The notes under the pieces: generated by a model
The model's database searches: none
The model's input: only the letters and a program-made list of their open reading frames with translations
What the model was told of the DNA's origin: nothing
Translations under genes and position numbers: made by a program
In this document: piece after piece, positions 50,665 to 64,000 of the stretch
How positions within the stretch are numbered: position 1 is the first letter of the stretch
Layout of the letters: each line of letters begins with the position of its first letter
From: Cinclus cinclus
Taxonomy: Eukaryota > Chordata > Aves > Passeriformes > Cinclidae
Direction: 5' to 3'
Assembly: GCF_963662255.1 (NCBI RefSeq)
Contig: NC_085052.1
Coordinates: forward strand, 14,049,151 to 14,113,150
DNA: 64,000 bases

Positions 50665-52814
50665 TCTATTTTCTTTGAAAAAAAATGATGCTTTATTTCC
50701 TGTTCAATGGAAAATACAGTTTGATGTTACAACTATTAGGTTTTGACTGAATGCAGAAATTTGACTAAAACAATGACATTTCCCCCTGTATTTACTATTA
50801 CCATATGTCACTGATTATATATTTAGGTTGCAAAAATGAATTAAATTTCATGGCTTCCTCCAGCTAGATTCTCTTGGAATGGACTGTCTTTTGTTATTAA
50901 CCAAAATGCTTGGAAAACAGTTTAAATCAAAACAGCAGACTTTTGGTATCATTTCAGGAGAAAACTGGTTATCACAAGTCAAGTGCTTAACACATCATCA
51001 TCCAGAAGGCTGGGTAAAGCCTTGCAAAGCTGCAGGCACCATGGCCAGGATAGAGAAAGAGGGTTAATTGAACACCACAGACTTAGAGATGGAAAAAGGA
51101 GAGAAAAAAAAGACACTGTTTGAAGATGTCTTGCCTGAGGTCTTATTCCTTCTGCTTCTGAAGTTATCATATATCCCACATCACAGCGCTTATTTCACTT
51201 ACTTAGGGTAAATATCTTCTCTAAGCTGGCTACAGAGCATTAGTGACAATCAGATTGCACATATGTTCCAGGAGAAGCCAGCCTTGCCCTGTCTAGATTT
51301 CCTCCCGCTTTCTGAGGAGAAAAAAAATTCGTTGTTTTTATTTTTTTTACTCCTTCTGTTTCCCATCATGATTTGGATTGCTAACATTTCTATCCCCACT
51401 AGGAGTCCCTGGTGGCTCTTGGCCCTTTTCTAGAGGACCAGCGGACAGCAGAGCCCCTGGGCTTCCATCAGCCAGGAAGGAAGTGAATTGCAACCCACAG
51501 CCTCTCTGACTCCGATTCCAGACCTTAGTCAAGGTGATGTAAAGAATCTTTAGGAAACTCCCCATGTCCATGCTCCCCAATTCCTTCAGGTCCTGTCTGG
51601 ACCTGAACAGCCAGAGCTGGAAGAGGACAGCAGTGACTAGAGAAGTCACCACTGGCACATTTGTGGATATTGTGGGGTGTGACACAAGCTGCAGAAGGAC
51701 CTCAGTGATGGCAGACATAGTGTGAAGCAGCACCTGAGCAGTGCTGGTGAGTGGGAATCAGGTTGTCATTCCTAACTGAAGAGGAAGAATGGGTAAAAGA
51801 AGTAGAATTCAACATAAGAGAAGGACAGCTATGCTGTGCTTGCTGAAGGACTCAGCAGGCAGGATACAGCCCGGACAGGCCTCAGTGAGAACACTGCAAA
51901 TTCATGTCATACTTTGCCAAAGACTCAATCAATTGAGCATGTGCTAAAGCTGAGTTTGTTTTGTCTTATTTGGAGCTTTGGAAGATATTTCCTATCTTGA
52001 CTCATTGAACACACTCCAACCACACACCTGCAACTTCTGGAGTGCATCCTCTCAGCAAGAGGCTGGCTAGCACGTCGTCACTTATGCAGGGCAAATCCTA
52101 CTGAAAGCACATCTGACCACAGCTTTCACACCAGTTTACTTTTACATGTAGCACATGTAAGCTAACATCTGGCAAGAGCACAACTATGTCCTGATCGAGA
52201 TGGAGTTCATAGCAACAGATGGTGTTTGATACTGCAGGACCAGAGAGCCTCTACCTTAAACTGAGCATTATTTATCTTCTGAGTTTTTGCACCCTCTGGC
52301 CACATCTTTTTCTGAATAGAGCCACTGTCACTATGGCTTTGCAGACCCCTTAAAACCAAATACACTCAACCTGTGGGTCACTGCCTAGTCCTAACATCCA
52401 GGTGATTTTGCTCTCATTGAGGTGTGTCAGTGCATGAAGCAGGGTGCTGATGAAACCATTATATGGTACATCAGTATAACACGAGATTAGCAATATCCTG
52501 AACCAGACAGTGTGTCTAGTGCAGGAGGAAACTTTCTCTCCAAGCACACAGTAGCTCTGCCTGCAGGCACGCAAGCAGCACCGGTAGTGAGCAATCTAAC
52601 AAGCAACATCTGCTGCCTATTTGGGGGCAAAGGATGGAAAAGCCAGCAAAGAGTAGCCTACAGTGCCAGCTCCTCAAGACTGAGATTTTCATACTAAAAG
52701 GAAAAGCGTTCAGAAGAGAAAATCCAGCATCAAAAACAACGTTGCTGTGATTCTGGAAGATACAAGATGTAACTAACTGCTTCTGTAGCTTTACACAGTT
52801 ACTGTCCACGATTT

Positions 52815-52862
52815 TTTAAAATTTTATTTTATTTTTAATTATTATTATTTTTTATTTTTAGC
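52815..52862. repeat. AT low-complexity run
   Basis: Almost pure A/T with T-rich blocks and an ATT trinucleotide stretch. On the minus strand it would be an A-rich tail, but the sequence before it is not a retroelement I recognise. Confidence 0.8.
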
Positions 52863-52900
52863 CAGGCCTTATTTTGCCATTAGAAGTGCGGCGAGAGATT

Positions 52901-52914
52901 GCCACCTTGTGGTT
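52901..52914 (-). promoter_or_regulatory. CTCF-like motif
   Basis: On the minus strand CCACAAGGTGGC agrees with the CTCF core CCA-S-Y-AG-R-K-GGC except at one position (A for C/T). It sits about 1.75 kb upstream of the CNNM1 start and next to an AT low-complexity run (52815-52862). Motif match only. Confidence 0.35.
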
Positions 52915-54169
52915 CCTTCTCCAGCAGTGCCATGTTTTTTTCCACGTGTTCCAGGCTAGACCAGTGGTTTCCAAACCGCTGTCCAGGGATTTATAGTGAT
53001 AAGGGTACTATGGGCAACAATACTTTCCAAATACTTAATTAACTAAAAAGAGCACGTCTGTAATTGACAGTCTTCCGTTCTCATACTGAGAAACTTACCA
53101 CGAGAATACCTTTCAGGAATCTAACTTGCAAATTAATAAACAAGAGTAACTACTAGCATGAGTACACAGCTCCCAAACAGCAATACAAAACACCACGGCA
53201 GTGATGTACAAAATCAGACCGTCTTTACAACATTCTCAGCACCAAGAAGTCTGCGAGAAATTCAGGGCTGATGACAGGTTGCCCTGCCTAAAATACGGGA
53301 TGATGTCAGACAGTAGTTCCCACAAGGTCCTAATAAGGAAGAAGCAGCCATGTGCTCGTGCCCCCCCACCTGCAGGTAGGAAGGCAGAAGCAGGTTGTGC
53401 TGGTCCCGAGTCGCTCTGGGTACTGCTTAGGGCAGCTTGTGAGATCTGTCTGTCAGGCAGCATAACCTGGGGCAAGGTCTGCGCAAGTAGGTTATCAGTT
53501 GGCTCCTTCATCAATCATGCCCAGGTAGAGCACGGTGTAATATTTCCCCAGTGGTACTGAAGAGGAGTTAGAAAGTGGAAGATCAGCAAGAGCAGAAAGG
53601 AACACAGATCCCCCTGGTAGCTTTTCATGCCTGTCTGCTTGCTGACATACTGACACAGAAAGTGACCTATTTTCATGGGAGCAATAATGAGTGAATAATC
53701 AGAAGTTTTTCAGATACTTCCTTTACCTCCATGACATTTTCTAGCTTCCTGCTCTGCCACTACTGAGCCTGTTGCAGTTGTAAGCAAGTGCTTTCCAGTT
53801 CCCCGGCCTCGTTTCAAGTTTGTCGTGAACGCTGGTCCAGGGAAGACACAGAAGTTTAAAGAGTCCCTAAGTGCATTCTTGAGCACATACTTCTGAAGCT
53901 GATAAACCCTAGCAGCATTCCCCATCAGGTCTAGACATGAGAATAAATGTGGCTACAGTGTCGTACATTTGTTTCCTAGAAAGACTGCAAATCTAATGAC
54001 TTTAAAAAGCCCCCATTTTAAAAAGCCCAAACAAACCCCAAAAAAGTCACCCCCACGGAGAGAAATTAATTTGAACTGAAAAGCTGAAGAGTAGGGCGTG
54101 AACAGATAACTGAGAGAGGCTGAATGCAAATTCAAGCTCCAGAGACTGCAGGCAGAAGCCTCTCAGCAC

Positions 54170-64000
<9,831 letters not shown>

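Larger units (their letters stand above)
45801..54169. other. HPSE2-CNNM1 intergenic DNA
   Basis: About 8.4 kb of mainly non-coding DNA between the two promoter islands. A small CpG-rich patch lies at 46.83-46.97 kb. The block 47.04-47.48 kb is AT-rich with little simple repeat and looks like candidate conserved non-coding DNA. Two identical 15-bp palindromic words lie at 48079 and 50650, a hairpin at 49475-49500, an AT low-complexity run at 52815-52862 and a CTCF-like motif at 52901. I recognised no gene or named transposon. Confidence 0.8.

Overview
This is nuclear DNA from a vertebrate, almost certainly a bird. Coding sequence is sparse, exons are split by consensus GT-AG sites, CpG islands mark the promoters, and the interspersed repeats I can recognise are CR1 LINE fragments, several with the typical avian 3' end. 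The window carries parts of two genes in head-to-head orientation: the 5' part of HPSE2 (heparanase-2) on the minus strand and the first coding exon of CNNM1 (cyclin M1) on the plus strand. The same neighbours lie in the same orientation on human 10q24, so this is a conserved vertebrate synteny block. I recognise both genes from remembered family sequences, not from a database search.

Layout from left to right. 1-30917: HPSE2 intron 3, running off the left edge, with scattered CR1 copies (the largest old cluster spans about 21.55-25.07 kb) and an 18-bp minisatellite at 20.4 kb. 30918-31079: HPSE2 exon 3. 31080-42370: intron 2, with an isolated CpG island at about 33.9-34.7 kb. 42371-42528: exon 2. 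42529-43529: intron 1, about 1.0 kb and CpG-rich. 43530-43789: coding part of exon 1 with signal peptide. 43790-54665: about 10.9 kb between the two start codons, made of CpG-island DNA next to HPSE2 (to about 45.8 kb), ordinary non-coding DNA to about 54.1 kb, and the CNNM1 promoter island. 54666-56172: CNNM1 coding exon 1 (502 codons plus one base). 56173-64000: CNNM1 intron 1, open to the right.

The two genes share no pathway. HPSE2 encodes a secreted, enzymatically inactive heparanase relative that binds heparan sulfate. CNNM1 encodes a membrane protein of the magnesium-transport-linked CNNM/CorC family. What they share is the space between their promoters, which could hold common regulatory DNA.

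I found no mobile gene cluster, defence system, CRISPR array, tRNA or rRNA, and no convincing new protein-coding gene. The points most worth checking are regulatory or structural: the intronic CpG island, possible plus-strand transcripts starting next to the HPSE2 promoter, two identical palindromes between the genes, a CTCF-like site upstream of CNNM1, a tandem pentamer near the CNNM1 start, the minisatellite, and very old CR1 remnants. Long open frames inside the GC-rich islands are composition artefacts.
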